64,000 nucleotides of DNA. Origin: Borreliella japonica (GTDB lineage Bacteria > Spirochaetota > Spirochaetia > Borreliales > Borreliaceae). Position numbers and translations under genes: made by a program. The notes under the pieces were generated by a model. That model was not told the DNA's origin, made no database searches, and saw only the letters and a list, made by a program, of their open reading frames with translations. The DNA lies in assembly GCF_900099615.1 (NCBI RefSeq), contig NZ_FMTE01000002.1, positions 182,730-246,729 of the forward strand. Direction: 5' to 3'. Positions 27,971 through 38,118 of this stretch are shown one piece after another (position 1 is the first letter of the stretch; each line of letters starts with the position of its first letter).

Positions 27971-29714
27971 ATTTTGAACTCCAAGATATACTTACAAATT
28001 TGTTTTTTCTAACAGACATGATAAATTCCAAAATAAATCTTGAAAAAATCAAACTACTAAAAAGAGATGACACAATTCCAACAGAAAGAGACCATGCAAA
28101 ACCTTGAATAACTCCCGTCCCAAGAAGAGTTAAAAAAAGTACCGCAATAAATGTCGTTATATTTGCATCCATAATAGATAAAAATGCTTTTTTAAAACCA
28201 TCTTCAAAAGCATTTTCAAACTTTCTGCCTTCTCTGATTTCTTCTTTAATTCTCTCATAAATAACTATATTTATGTCCACAGCCATGCCCATTGTCAAAA
28301 TAAGACCTGCAATACTCGTTAAAGTTAAAGTAAAATTAAAAGCCGACAATATTGCTAAAATTAAAAATACATTATAAATAACAAGTGAAAATCCGGCTAC
28401 AAAACCGCTCAAACCATAATAAACGCACATAAACAAAAAAACTAAACAAAGAGCAAGCACAGAAGCTTTAATACCAAGCTCAATAGTCCTAGCACCAAGA
28501 GTAGGGCCTATTATTCTCAAATCATCTATTTTAATATCAACTGGAAAAGCTGCGGTTTTAAACACTAAAGCAAGATCTAAGGCTTCTTTTTTATCAAAAG
28601 AATCGCCTTGAATTGAAACATTGCCACCAGTAATAGCATATCCAATTCCTGCCACAGACTTAATTTTACCTTCCATAACAACGGCCAAAGACTTTCCAAC
28701 ATTTTTTTGAGTAAATTTAAAAAATTTTTCACTTCCATCAACATCAAGGTTAAAAGCAACAATATCTCGACCTGTTCTAGGATCATTAGAGACTCCAGCA
28801 TCTTTAATGTGAGCACCATCAAATGAATTTTCAGGACTTGCATCAACTACATAATAACGAACCGATGACTCATCATCTACCCCATAAGAATCTTTAACAT
28901 ACCAAGGAAAAATTTGCTTACTATCTGGTAGGTTCATACTTGTCTGAATTTCGGAAATAGAAAAAAGAGAGCCCGCTTCTAATATCTTTTTATGCAAAAG
29001 AGATGTAGATTCGTCATCAACTACATAAAAAGTCAAATTACCTTTCCCACTCAAAAGAGTATTTACCCTACTCTCATCTTTTTCTCCAGGAATATCTAAG
29101 AAAATTTTATTTCCCCCAGCCTCTCTTGCAATTTTGGGTTCTGTAAGACCAAACTTATCTACTCTATCTTTAAGAATTTGCATTATACGATAAATAGCAT
29201 CTTCTTTCTCAGCAAAGGTCAAAGAACGACCTAATTTTTTTTCAATACTTGAATAATCAAGAGAAATAGTAACGCTCATCCCCCCAGACAAATCAAGTCC
29301 AAGATGTATTATTCTGCTTTTACTATTCTTTATGTTCTCATAATGTCTATAAATTTCTAAACTTACTTCTCCCATATCCGAATCAGTCAAAAATCCTTCA
29401 CGCAAAGACTTAGCAGTAAAAAGATTCGGCGGAACTCTCATTGAAGACTTATAATTATTTTTTGCTATTGGAATTAAATAAGAAAGACTAGGCGGAATAC
29501 TACTATTAGGATCTTTATGATACAACTCCTTAAGCTTAACAAAATCATCCAAAGCTTTTTTCTTTGAATAATCCCTTAAAGCCTCTTGTGAATATGAGCT
29601 TATTTTTTTATCCTCAACACTCATTAAAAAATACCATTTTAAAGTCGGAAATATCAAAAGACACGCAAAAAACGTCACCAACAATATCAATACAAGCTTA
29701 GATCCTTTTTTCAT
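27954..29714 (-). CDS. secD: SecD, protein-export membrane protein
   Basis: Large subunit of the SecDF export motor (BB0652 position). From the ATG at 29714 (AAGGA nine bases upstream) about 586 residues: N-terminal span (residues 5-25), the large periplasmic domains (about 30-410) including LGLDLSGGMSVTI, then five membrane spans with GMAVDINIVIYERIKEE, the SecD signature. A longer frame begins at 29741 but has no ribosome site. Coupled to secF. Confidence 0.97.
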   Translation of the reverse strand: MKKGSKLVLILLVTFFACLLIFPTLKWYFLMSVEDKKISSYSQEALRDYSKKKALDDFVKLKELYHKDPNSSIPPSLSYLIPIAKNNYKSSMRVPPNLFTAKSLREGFLTDSDMGEVSLEIYRHYENIKNSKSRIIHLGLDLSGGMSVTISLDYSSIEKKLGRSLTFAEKEDAIYRIMQILKDRVDKFGLTEPKIAREAGGNKIFLDIPGEKDESRVNTLLSGKGNLTFYVVDDESTSLLHKKILEAGSLFSISEIQTSMNLPDSKQIFPWYVKDSYGVDDESSVRYYVVDASPENSFDGAHIKDAGVSNDPRTGRDIVAFNLDVDGSEKFFKFTQKNVGKSLAVVMEGKIKSVAGIGYAITGGNVSIQGDSFDKKEALDLALVFKTAAFPVDIKIDDLRIIGPTLGARTIELGIKASVLALCLVFLFMCVYYGLSGFVAGFSLVIYNVFLILAILSAFNFTLTLTSIAGLILTMGMAVDINIVIYERIKEEIREGRKFENAFEDGFKKAFLSIMDANITTFIAVLFLTLLGTGVIQGFAWSLSVGIVSSLFSSLIFSRFILEFIMSVRKNKFVSISWSSKYAKSN

Positions 29715-29779
29715 TATACAAATCCTTAAAATTTTTAACAAATATCATTATTAGCTACCAGTTCTAATTTTACCTTAAA

Positions 29780-30094
29780 TTATAATACCTTTTTAACTTC
29801 ACTTTTTTCAGACACAACTTTATCAATAGAATTTTTTACAAATACTGCTTCGATATTTGGACTTAATTCTAAAATAACATCCGTATCACCTAGTTTTTTC
29901 ACAACTCCAAAAATTCCACCTATTGTTAATACCTTATCGCCTTTTTTTAGATTTTTTATCATTTCTTTTTTATTCTTTTCTTCCTTACGCTGAGGAGATA
30001 TCACTAAAAACCAAAATATAGCAATAACAGGCACAAAAACTAACAAACTTCGAAAAAAGCTACTACTGCCGTTAAATTCTTGCAATAAAAACAC
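29780..30094 (-). CDS. yajC: YajC, SecDF-associated membrane protein
   Basis: Small single-span protein that binds SecDF (BB0651 position). 104 residues with the span LLVFVPVIAIFWFLVI near 17-33 and the family motif SPQRKEEKNKKEMIKNLKKG, then a beta-rich cytoplasmic part with GDKVLTIGGIFGVV. The start is GTG, four bases after a strong GGAGG. Standard gene order yajC-secD-secF. Confidence 0.95.
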   Translation of the reverse strand: MFLLQEFNGSSSFFRSLLVFVPVIAIFWFLVISPQRKEEKNKKEMIKNLKKGDKVLTIGGIFGVVKKLGDTDVILELSPNIEAVFVKNSIDKVVSEKSEVKKVL

Positions 30095-30107
30095 AAAACC
30101 TCCTTTA

Positions 30108-30404
30108 CTATATATATGTCACTTTTATCTTATTAATATCGCTGGGATAAACAACTCCAAACAAAAGCTTAAAGTCGTCTTTTTTGGTATAATTAGAATT
30201 ACTTATTTTATTATACTCTTCAATTAAATAATTAATAAGAGAATCGTCATTTCTATAAAGAGCTTTACTAAAGGCACTTCTATAAAGTCCAAGTTCAAAA
30301 AGCTCCTTAACGCTTTTACCTTTGTTTTCTCTTAAAAGCTGCCTATCTACTATTGCTTTTGAACCATCATAACCTATACAAAAAACAAATTCATCCTCAC
30401 TCAA
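30108..30404 (-). CDS. Small hypothetical protein between groEL and yajC
   Basis: Protein of 98 residues (BB0650 position), not recognised. Soluble, charged, with FVFCIGYDGSKAIVDRQLL at the N-terminus that could be a small beta-hairpin, then helices. Start is TTG with AAAGGA seven bases upstream. It lies just after the groEL terminator and 13 bases before yajC, so it likely heads the yajC-secD-secF transcript. Cytoplasmic; a role in translocation is only guilt by location. Confidence 0.78.
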   Translation of the reverse strand: MSEDEFVFCIGYDGSKAIVDRQLLRENKGKSVKELFELGLYRSAFSKALYRNDDSLINYLIEEYNKISNSNYTKKDDFKLLFGVVYPSDINKIKVTYI

Positions 30405-30429
30405 AATAATTCCTTTGAATAATAAAATA

Positions 30430-30463
30430 TTTCACCGGTAAAAACATAAGTTCACCGGTGAAA
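30430..30463 (-). terminator. groEL terminator (GC-containing hairpin)
   Basis: Perfect ten-base arms TTTCACCGGT / ACCGGTGAAA around a 14-base loop, just past the groEL stop, followed on the minus strand by an A/T-rich stretch ATATTTTATTATT. The right arm with its left neighbour also forms a 12-base palindrome TTCACCGGTGAA, and TTCACCGGT occurs twice 20 bases apart, allowing alternative folds. Confidence 0.75.
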
Positions 30464-30470
30464 CCTTAAT

Positions 30471-32141
<1,671 letters not shown>

Positions 32142-32183
32142 TTATATTTAACACTATAAGATTAACATAAACTTAATACATTC

Positions 32184-32211
32184 GCTATAGCGTATTGCTT
32201 TCATATATCAA
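32184..32211 (-). promoter_or_regulatory. Possible groEL promoter overlapping a palindrome
   Basis: Minus-strand TTGATA (32211-32206) and TATAGC (32189-32184), 16 bases apart; the -10 lies in the 10-base perfect palindrome CGCTATAGCG (32183-32192). A second TATAGT further toward the gene is another candidate. No CIRCE operator (TTAGCACTC/GAGTGCTAA) is present. Confidence 0.35.
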
Positions 32212-32298
32212 AAAATACAAAATATACGAAACTAACACAAATTTTTATTATATAATGTAAATATTGGCTAATCTTTATATCATAAAGACAAAGAATTT

Positions 32299-33984
32299 AT
32301 GTTTAGAAAACTAAAAAAATCAAAAACTTACATTATTATAATTTCAATAACTAAATTTTCAGAAGATAACCTGTTATCAATAATATCAAATATAAAATAT
32401 TTGATTGAACACAAACGGATAGCTTACAAAATACATTGGACATTTCCAATATACTTTTTTGAAATTTTAAGAGAACATGAAGAATTAAATAAATGGCTAT
32501 TTGAAAGATTTAAAACCAATAAAGATATATATATGCCTGGAACTTACAGCGGAAGCCCTCATGAATATATGCTACACGATGAAATACATTTAGATTTATA
32601 TTGGGCATTAAAAAATCCATTCAAAAGTGGATACAAAGACATATTTCAAAATACACCTATTATGCTTTATATATACAACATAGAAAAGTTTAGAAAAAAA
32701 GTGACTGAACTTTACAGAAAACTTAATTTCAATTACACAGAGGGAATAAGGCAGAGCAAAAATAAAAAAACTTACTTAATTTTTTATAAAAATAACTGTC
32801 AATATTTATATGAAGTCCAAAAAATAGATTCTCCAAAAAGCAACGTAGAAACTCTTATTTATTTTTATGAAATCAAAGAAACTTATGATAATCAAGAATT
32901 AAAAAATTTTTTACTTTATTTAAAAGCCTTGGAAAATAACTTACACAGCATCAAGATACAAAATCTAGAAGGATCAAAACTTACTACCGAACTACTAGAA
33001 ATTCCAAAATTCAACTCCCTTAAAGAGCAGGAGCCAATAATAAATTTTCAAAATAAAAGGCTTAAAGATTATCAAATCAATGAAAAAAGCTTAAGAGAAT
33101 TTTTAATAAACAAACACCAAGAAGAAATTGTCAAAAATTCAGAATCAATTGCAGCTAAAAACTTGGAATACAATATGGAAGGAAATTTCACACTATCTCA
33201 CGATCAATACAATATCAAATTCGAAAATGGAAAATTAAATAAAATAAAATTTAAAGACAAAAAAGTAGAATTTCTAAACACATCTAGAACCTATCTCAAA
33301 GTTTTGTCGAAAAAAGAATTAATAAGAGAAGCATCTATTGAAAGCTCATTTTCTTTCTCAAATGAAAAAATTTTAGGAATAAAACAATATTTAGCTTTTA
33401 ACTCTACAAAAAAATCAACAATTGATTTTTTTGTAGATGAGACTATCTCTAGCTTCTTTGTATCCATTAAAATACAATGGCCTTCTAAAATCAATCTAGA
33501 TAAAAAAACATTAAAAAAATGCAATCCTGATTATCTTCTTGAATATTCAGCCCTTGAAATACCTATTTTTGAAATTGCAAAAGGCACTAATTTAAAAATA
33601 ACAGCAAAATACAGCGATCTTGATACTTATGAAAAAATAATAATAACTAAAAACAATCCCAAAGGTTACATTAACGGTACAGAATTTTTGATATCTAAAG
33701 GAAACGACAAAAACAGTAATTTTTTTATAAGCTTTTTAAATGTTGAAAAACAAATCATACATACAATTAATTATAAAATTGAAAAAATAAATTCTAAAAA
33801 ATGGTTAATTTTAAACATAGGGGGCTCTTACAACACAGTCAAAATCCAAGACGTAACAAATTACTCTCAAACACTAAATTTAATGATACTGCCATTAAAT
33901 AATAATTTTGATAACAAAATAAAACTAAATTCAAAAATAAAAAATTTAATTTTTTATACTAATATAAAAAAATATGAAATATAA
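32299..33984 (+). CDS. Uncharacterised 561-residue protein
   Basis: Position of BB0648, listed in old annotations as a putative kinase; I see no kinase P-loop or HRD/DFG motifs. The N-terminal 120 residues (WTFPIYFFEILREHEELNKW and PGTYSGSPHEYMLHDEIHLD) could be a degenerate hydrolase-like fold, and the last 280 residues look beta-rich, as in carbohydrate-active or amylase-like accessory domains. No signal peptide. Function undetermined. Start ATG with weak AAAGA upstream, preceded by a small hairpin (32272-32288). Its last codons lie inside a 17-base tandem repeat. Confidence 0.75.
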   Translation: MFRKLKKSKTYIIIISITKFSEDNLLSIISNIKYLIEHKRIAYKIHWTFPIYFFEILREHEELNKWLFERFKTNKDIYMPGTYSGSPHEYMLHDEIHLDLYWALKNPFKSGYKDIFQNTPIMLYIYNIEKFRKKVTELYRKLNFNYTEGIRQSKNKKTYLIFYKNNCQYLYEVQKIDSPKSNVETLIYFYEIKETYDNQELKNFLLYLKALENNLHSIKIQNLEGSKLTTELLEIPKFNSLKEQEPIINFQNKRLKDYQINEKSLREFLINKHQEEIVKNSESIAAKNLEYNMEGNFTLSHDQYNIKFENGKLNKIKFKDKKVEFLNTSRTYLKVLSKKELIREASIESSFSFSNEKILGIKQYLAFNSTKKSTIDFFVDETISSFFVSIKIQWPSKINLDKKTLKKCNPDYLLEYSALEIPIFEIAKGTNLKITAKYSDLDTYEKIIITKNNPKGYINGTEFLISKGNDKNSNFFISFLNVEKQIIHTINYKIEKINSKKWLILNIGGSYNTVKIQDVTNYSQTLNLMILPLNNNFDNKIKLNSKIKNLIFYTNIKKYEI

Positions 33985-34013
33985 AAAAATATGAAATATA
34001 AAAAAATATGAAA
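33964..34013 (+). repeat. 17-base tandem repeat, about three copies, across the stop codon of the 561-residue gene
   Basis: The unit ATAAAAAAATATGAAAT repeats at 33964, 33981 and 33998 (last copy ends one base short of identity). The first copy encodes the end of the protein and the stop codon (33982-33984) lies at the start of the second. Confidence 0.85.
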
Positions 34014-34120
34014 ATAAATAAATAATAAGTAGTAAAATATTAATAACTGGGTATAAAATTATCCTAAGAAGAACATAAAAAGTATTTAATCTTTAATTTA
34101 AACAAAAAAGGTATAATAAT

Positions 34121-34648
34121 ATGAATGATAACATAATAGACGTCCACTCCGCATTGGAAAAAGTTGGCATTACAAATGATCCTGTATTGCTGAAAAACTT
34201 AACATCAGAATTAGGAATGAAAGCATCTCATTCAAGAAACAGAATAATACTCTACATAGCGTCAAACCCAAAAGAATACTTTACAGCAAAAGAAGTTTAT
34301 AACAAACTTATAAAAGAAATTCCAAGCCTATCAAAGGCAACAGTATATAATACATTAAACATTCTAAAAGAAAGAAACATACTAAAAGACATAAAAACTA
34401 CTGATCAAAAAGAAACAAAGTTTTATCTAAGCTTAGCTTCCACAATAGCTCACTTTAAATGCAATAAATGCAATCAAGTTCATCCTATCCAACTTGACGA
34501 CATTAAAGATATTTTGAAAGACAAGCTTGGAGAAAACTGGGAAACAAAATCTATTGAAATAATCTACTCAGGACATTGCAATAATTGTTACAAAAAAGAT
34601 GCTCATAATAACAACGATGCCCTAGATAGCAAGGGAATTACTGTATGA
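34121..34648 (+). CDS. bosR: BosR, Fur/PerR-family regulator
   Basis: DNA-binding regulator of oxidative stress and, in published work, of RpoS-dependent virulence genes (BB0647 position). 175 residues, dimeric Fur fold: winged helix with recognition helix in SLSKATVYNTLNILKER (about 69-86), Arg39, and two zinc-binding pairs, CNKC at 114-117 and CNNC at 153-156, forming the structural zinc site. In B. burgdorferi a zinc, not iron, cofactor is reported (from memory). ATG with AAAGGT upstream; its stop overlaps the start of the next gene by four bases. Confidence 0.96.
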   Translation: MNDNIIDVHSALEKVGITNDPVLLKNLTSELGMKASHSRNRIILYIASNPKEYFTAKEVYNKLIKEIPSLSKATVYNTLNILKERNILKDIKTTDQKETKFYLSLASTIAHFKCNKCNQVHPIQLDDIKDILKDKLGENWETKSIEIIYSGHCNNCYKKDAHNNNDALDSKGITV

Positions 34649-35625
34649 ATATAAAGAATATCATTTTTATAATTATATTCTTATTACTCTTAATACTAGT
34701 TAGTCCAAGGATAAAATTTAAAAATGAATTTTCAAAAAAAGCAATTCCCAAAAACATTAAAGAAATTGACAATTACTTATTAAAAGAAGAATTACAATTC
34801 AGTTTAGAAGGAAATACAAAAAAAGAAGTAATTTGGTATAAAGAGGCACAAAAAACAAAATATTCTGTAGTATACATTCATGGATTTGGAGCATCAAAAA
34901 ATGAAATTTATCCGGTTCCAAATAATATTGCAAAAGCACTCAATGCAAATCTTTTTTTTACAAGATTAAAAGGACACGGAATTGACAATAAAAATGCATT
35001 TCGAGGGATAACTACCCAAGATTGGCTAAGAGACATTGATGAAGCTATTAAAATTGGCAAACTAATAGGTGACAAATTAATATTAATTGGCACCTCTAAT
35101 GGGGGTGCTGCCTGCATCTGGGCTTTAGCAAACTATCCAGATGAAATAAACTCAGTAGCATTGATTTCTCCTAATGTATTTCCTTACGACAAGAGAACAA
35201 ATATTGTTTACTATCCCTGGGGACGACAAATTGCGTATCTTATAACGGGCGGTTACAATAAATTCGAAACAAAAGAAAATAAAAGAAAAGAGCACATGAC
35301 TATCAAAAGCTACTCTTCAAAAGTACAACATGTAGACGCAATTATTGCAATGATGGGCCTTGTCAAATTATTAAATTCATATAATTTCGATGAAATCAAA
35401 ACACCTTTAATAATAACCCACACACCTAATGATCATACAGTAGACCCAATAAAAATAAACGAATTCATAAAAAATTATGGGGGTGAAAAAAAAGATATTC
35501 CCATTATCCTTCTTGAAAATTCACATGCACACGTACCTATTGGAAACCAAAGCTACAAAAGCGCACAAAACACATCATACTTCACGAAGTATGCAGTTGA
35601 CTTCATAAACAAGACAAATAAGTAA
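34645..35625 (+). CDS. Alpha/beta hydrolase, lipase-like, membrane-anchored
   Basis: Position of BB0646, described in the literature as a lipase with hemolytic activity (from memory). 326 residues: an N-terminal uncleaved span (about residues 5-21), oxyanion motif HGFG at 79-82, nucleophile elbow GTSNGG with Ser151, an Asp near 266 and a terminal His in ENSHAHVPIG near 295. The catalytic order Ser-Asp-His is standard for alpha/beta hydrolases. Start within the bosR stop (ATGA), so it is translationally coupled to the regulator. The stop codon lies in a strong terminator stem. Confidence 0.9.
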   Translation: MNIKNIIFIIIFLLLLILVSPRIKFKNEFSKKAIPKNIKEIDNYLLKEELQFSLEGNTKKEVIWYKEAQKTKYSVVYIHGFGASKNEIYPVPNNIAKALNANLFFTRLKGHGIDNKNAFRGITTQDWLRDIDEAIKIGKLIGDKLILIGTSNGGAACIWALANYPDEINSVALISPNVFPYDKRTNIVYYPWGRQIAYLITGGYNKFETKENKRKEHMTIKSYSSKVQHVDAIIAMMGLVKLLNSYNFDEIKTPLIITHTPNDHTVDPIKINEFIKNYGGEKKDIPIILLENSHAHVPIGNQSYKSAQNTSYFTKYAVDFINKTNK

Positions 35626-35647
35626 TAGCCTTGAGGCTATTACTTAT
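35618..35647. terminator. Bidirectional terminator between the lipase gene and ptsG
   Basis: Perfect 13-base arms ATAAGTAATAGCC / GGCTATTACTTAT with a four-base loop TTGA. The left arm includes the stop codon of the lipase gene; the right arm ends eight bases before the ptsG stop. A/T runs flank both sides. Confidence 0.85.
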
Positions 35648-35655
35648 TAAAAAAA

Positions 35656-37200
35656 TCAATCATTTAGCAATTCTTCTATTTCGTTCTTAAGAACACTAAC
35701 ACCTGATCCATAAACTACTTGGACCCCATTACCTTTAATAATTATTCCTTTAGAACCCGTTTTTTTTAAAATTTTTTCAGAAACTTTAAGAGCATCTTTT
35801 ACTGTAATTCTTAGCCTAGTCGCACAACAATCAAGCTCAACAATATTTGAAGCACCTCCAAGTCCAACAATAACCTTAGAAGCATAATTTTCTTCAAATT
35901 CACTACTCTTAAAATTTGAAGAATCTCCAGAATTTAAATCTTGTGCTCTACCAGGGGTTTTAAAATCAAACTTATTTATTAAAAATACAAAAGTAAAGTA
36001 ATAAATAAAAAACCAAACAATACCTATAACTGGCACCAAAATCCAATTAGTTCTTGAATTTCCCTGCAAAATGCCAAAAAGAATAAAATCAATAAACCCT
36101 CCAGAAAACGTTTGACCTATTGTAATTTGAAAAATGTGCGCTAGCATGAAAGCAAATCCATCAAATATAGCATGAACAACATAAAGAATGGGAGCTACAA
36201 AAAGAAAAGAAAATTCAAGGGGCTCTGTTATGCCTGTTAAAAATGATGTTAAGGCCGAAGATATCAAAAGACCAAAAACTTTTACCCTCTCGTCATGCTT
36301 TGCTGTGTAATATAGCGCAAGCGCAACTCCAGGCAAACCAAACATCATGGTAATAAATCGCCCACTCATAAAACGACTAGTTCCAATAAAAAATTTATCC
36401 GTACCTTGAGTAGCAAGTTCTGCAAAAAAAATATTCTGAGTCCCTTCAATCAACTTTCCATCAACAATAACAGATCCCCCAAGGCCTGTTGTCCAAAATG
36501 GCAAATAAAACATATGATGAAGACCAAAAGGGCCAAGCATCCTTAAAAAAATTCCATAAATAAGCGTTCCGATATAACCTGTTGAATCTACCAGACCTCC
36601 TACCTTATTAATTCCATTTTGTACAAATGGCCAAAAAATAAACATAATTACAGCAAGAAAAATACTAGAAAAAGAAACAATAATCGGCACAAATCTAGAT
36701 CCCGAAAAAAATCCAAGAACCTTGGGCAAATTTACTTTGTTAAACCTAGAATGAAGATAATAGGTCAGAATACCAACTATAATTCCGCCAAAAACCCCGG
36801 TTTCTAAAGTCTTAATTCCAAGAATCAATCCCACAGAACCACTAGAGAAAGACTCTGATTTCCCTGATACATCAATTAAAACCCCAATAGTAGCATTCAT
36901 AACAAGATAACCAATAAATGCTGCAATTCCAGATGTACCTTTATCAGACTTGGCAAGTCCAACAGCAACCCCAATAGCAAATATTGGAGCTAAATTCGAA
37001 AAAATAATAGAACCGGATACACTCATTATCTTGAAAACTGATTGCAAGAAAAAAATATCCAAAAAAGCATACGACTTAACAGTTTCTGGATTAGAAAGAG
37101 AGCCACCAATCCCCAAAAGCAATCCCGCTGCTGGTAAAATAGAAATGGGAAGCATTAAAGAACGTCCAAATTTTTGAGCTCGTTCAAAAGCCTTTAACAT
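35656..37200 (-). CDS. ptsG: PTS transporter subunit EIICB (glucose family)
   Basis: Takes up and phosphorylates a hexose or amino sugar across the inner membrane (BB0645 position). 514 residues: EIIC membrane domain of about 10 spans (about 10-410; GITEPLEF signature near 325), a linker, then EIIB whose phospho-Cys459 lies in CATRLR. No EIIA domain, so it depends on a separate EIIA. Annotated as glucose type; see findings for its linkage to nanE. The gap to nanE is 44 bases, and AGGAGG precedes the ATG. Confidence 0.92.
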   Translation of the reverse strand: MLKAFERAQKFGRSLMLPISILPAAGLLLGIGGSLSNPETVKSYAFLDIFFLQSVFKIMSVSGSIIFSNLAPIFAIGVAVGLAKSDKGTSGIAAFIGYLVMNATIGVLIDVSGKSESFSSGSVGLILGIKTLETGVFGGIIVGILTYYLHSRFNKVNLPKVLGFFSGSRFVPIIVSFSSIFLAVIMFIFWPFVQNGINKVGGLVDSTGYIGTLIYGIFLRMLGPFGLHHMFYLPFWTTGLGGSVIVDGKLIEGTQNIFFAELATQGTDKFFIGTSRFMSGRFITMMFGLPGVALALYYTAKHDERVKVFGLLISSALTSFLTGITEPLEFSFLFVAPILYVVHAIFDGFAFMLAHIFQITIGQTFSGGFIDFILFGILQGNSRTNWILVPVIGIVWFFIYYFTFVFLINKFDFKTPGRAQDLNSGDSSNFKSSEFEENYASKVIVGLGGASNIVELDCCATRLRITVKDALKVSEKILKKTGSKGIIIKGNGVQVVYGSGVSVLKNEIEELLND

Positions 37201-37244
37201 AATAAAAACCTCCTAAAATAAACAATAAATTAACCTTATAATGT

Positions 37245-37943
37245 TTAAAATTCTCTTTTAACCCGATTTATTTTCTCTACAAATTTTTTAGTAATCTCAA
37301 CAGGTCTTGTAATAGCTCCTCCCACAACTACTAAATCAACTCCCATTTCGAAACACTTTTGAGCCTTTAAAGGGGTATCTATTTTTCCTTCCACTATTAA
37401 AGTAGCTTTCAAATTAGCATTAATCAAGGTTTTTAAAAAATTAAAATCATTATCTGCAATATCCATACCATTAGTACTTTTTGTATAGCCATACAAAGTT
37501 GTTCCAATAAAATCAAATCCCAATTTATCGGCATTAATAGCTTCATCTAAAGAAGAAATATCTGCCATCAAACACTGTTTTGGATATTTCTTTTTAATAT
37601 TTTCAAAAAAATCATCAAGTAATGCGCCATTAGGTCTATTCCTAAAAGTGGCATCAAGGGCAATTACATCTACTCCTTCATCACAAAGCTCATCGATCTC
37701 TTTCATGGTGGGAGTAATAAACACATCACAATTATTATATTTTTTTTTAATAATACCTATTATTGGTAAATCAACTTCCAACTTAATCTGAGCAATATCA
37801 TTAACTCCGTTGGCTCTTATTCCAACAGCTCCACCTATTTTAGCCGATAAAGCCATCTTAGACATAATAAAACTACTGTGTAAAGGCTCGCTCTCAAGAG
37901 CCTGACAAGATACTATTAACCCTCTTTTAATTTTTGCAACAAT
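37245..37943 (-). CDS. nanE: N-acetylmannosamine-6-phosphate 2-epimerase
   Basis: Converts ManNAc-6-phosphate to GlcNAc-6-phosphate in amino sugar use (BB0644 position). A TIM barrel of about 232 residues: [18 protein letters not shown] at the start (sugar-phosphate site), [25 protein letters not shown], the catalytic region, and VVGGAITRP near the end. The start is unusual: a strong AGGAGG at 37956-37951 lies in the open frame; the best-spaced in-frame codon is ATT at 37943, with TTG at 37949 too close. The longer frame to 37985 includes the ribosome site itself and is unlikely. Confidence 0.85.
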   Translation of the reverse strand: MVAKIKRGLIVSCQALESEPLHSSFIMSKMALSAKIGGAVGIRANGVNDIAQIKLEVDLPIIGIIKKKYNNCDVFITPTMKEIDELCDEGVDVIALDATFRNRPNGALLDDFFENIKKKYPKQCLMADISSLDEAINADKLGFDFIGTTLYGYTKSTNGMDIADNDFNFLKTLINANLKATLIVEGKIDTPLKAQKCFEMGVDLVVVGGAITRPVEITKKFVEKINRVKREF

Positions 37944-38007
37944 AATCAAACCTCCTATAAAATTTATTTTTTTAAACAAATACAAAAACTTAAATACAGA
38001 TTATATT

Positions 38008-38041
38008 TTTTCTTTAAAAAAAACAATTCTTTTAAAGAAAA
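38008..38041. repeat. 12-bp inverted repeat upstream of nanE-ptsG
   Basis: TTTTCTTTAAAA / TTTTAAAGAAAA, perfect arms of 12 bases, ten-base loop, in the divergent region between nanE and the RbgA gene. A TATAAT reading toward nanE (38005-38000) borders it. Candidate operator for the amino sugar operon. Confidence 0.6.
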
Positions 38042-38106
38042 TTAACATATAACACAAATTAACAACATAAAAACAAAAATAATTTATTATTCAATACACA
38101 CTAAGC

Positions 38107-38112
38107 TATAAT
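38107..38112 (+). promoter_or_regulatory. -10 box just ahead of the RbgA gene (possible leaderless mRNA)
   Basis: TATAAT ends seven bases before the ATG at 38119, and no ribosome site precedes that ATG. Transcription from this box would begin at or within a base or two of the start codon. No good -35 was found. Confidence 0.4.
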
Positions 38113-38118
38113 TTAAGC

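Noticed and set aside
32299-33984. Protein kinase annotation for the 561-residue gene
   Set aside because: No glycine loop, HRD or DFG motifs are visible.
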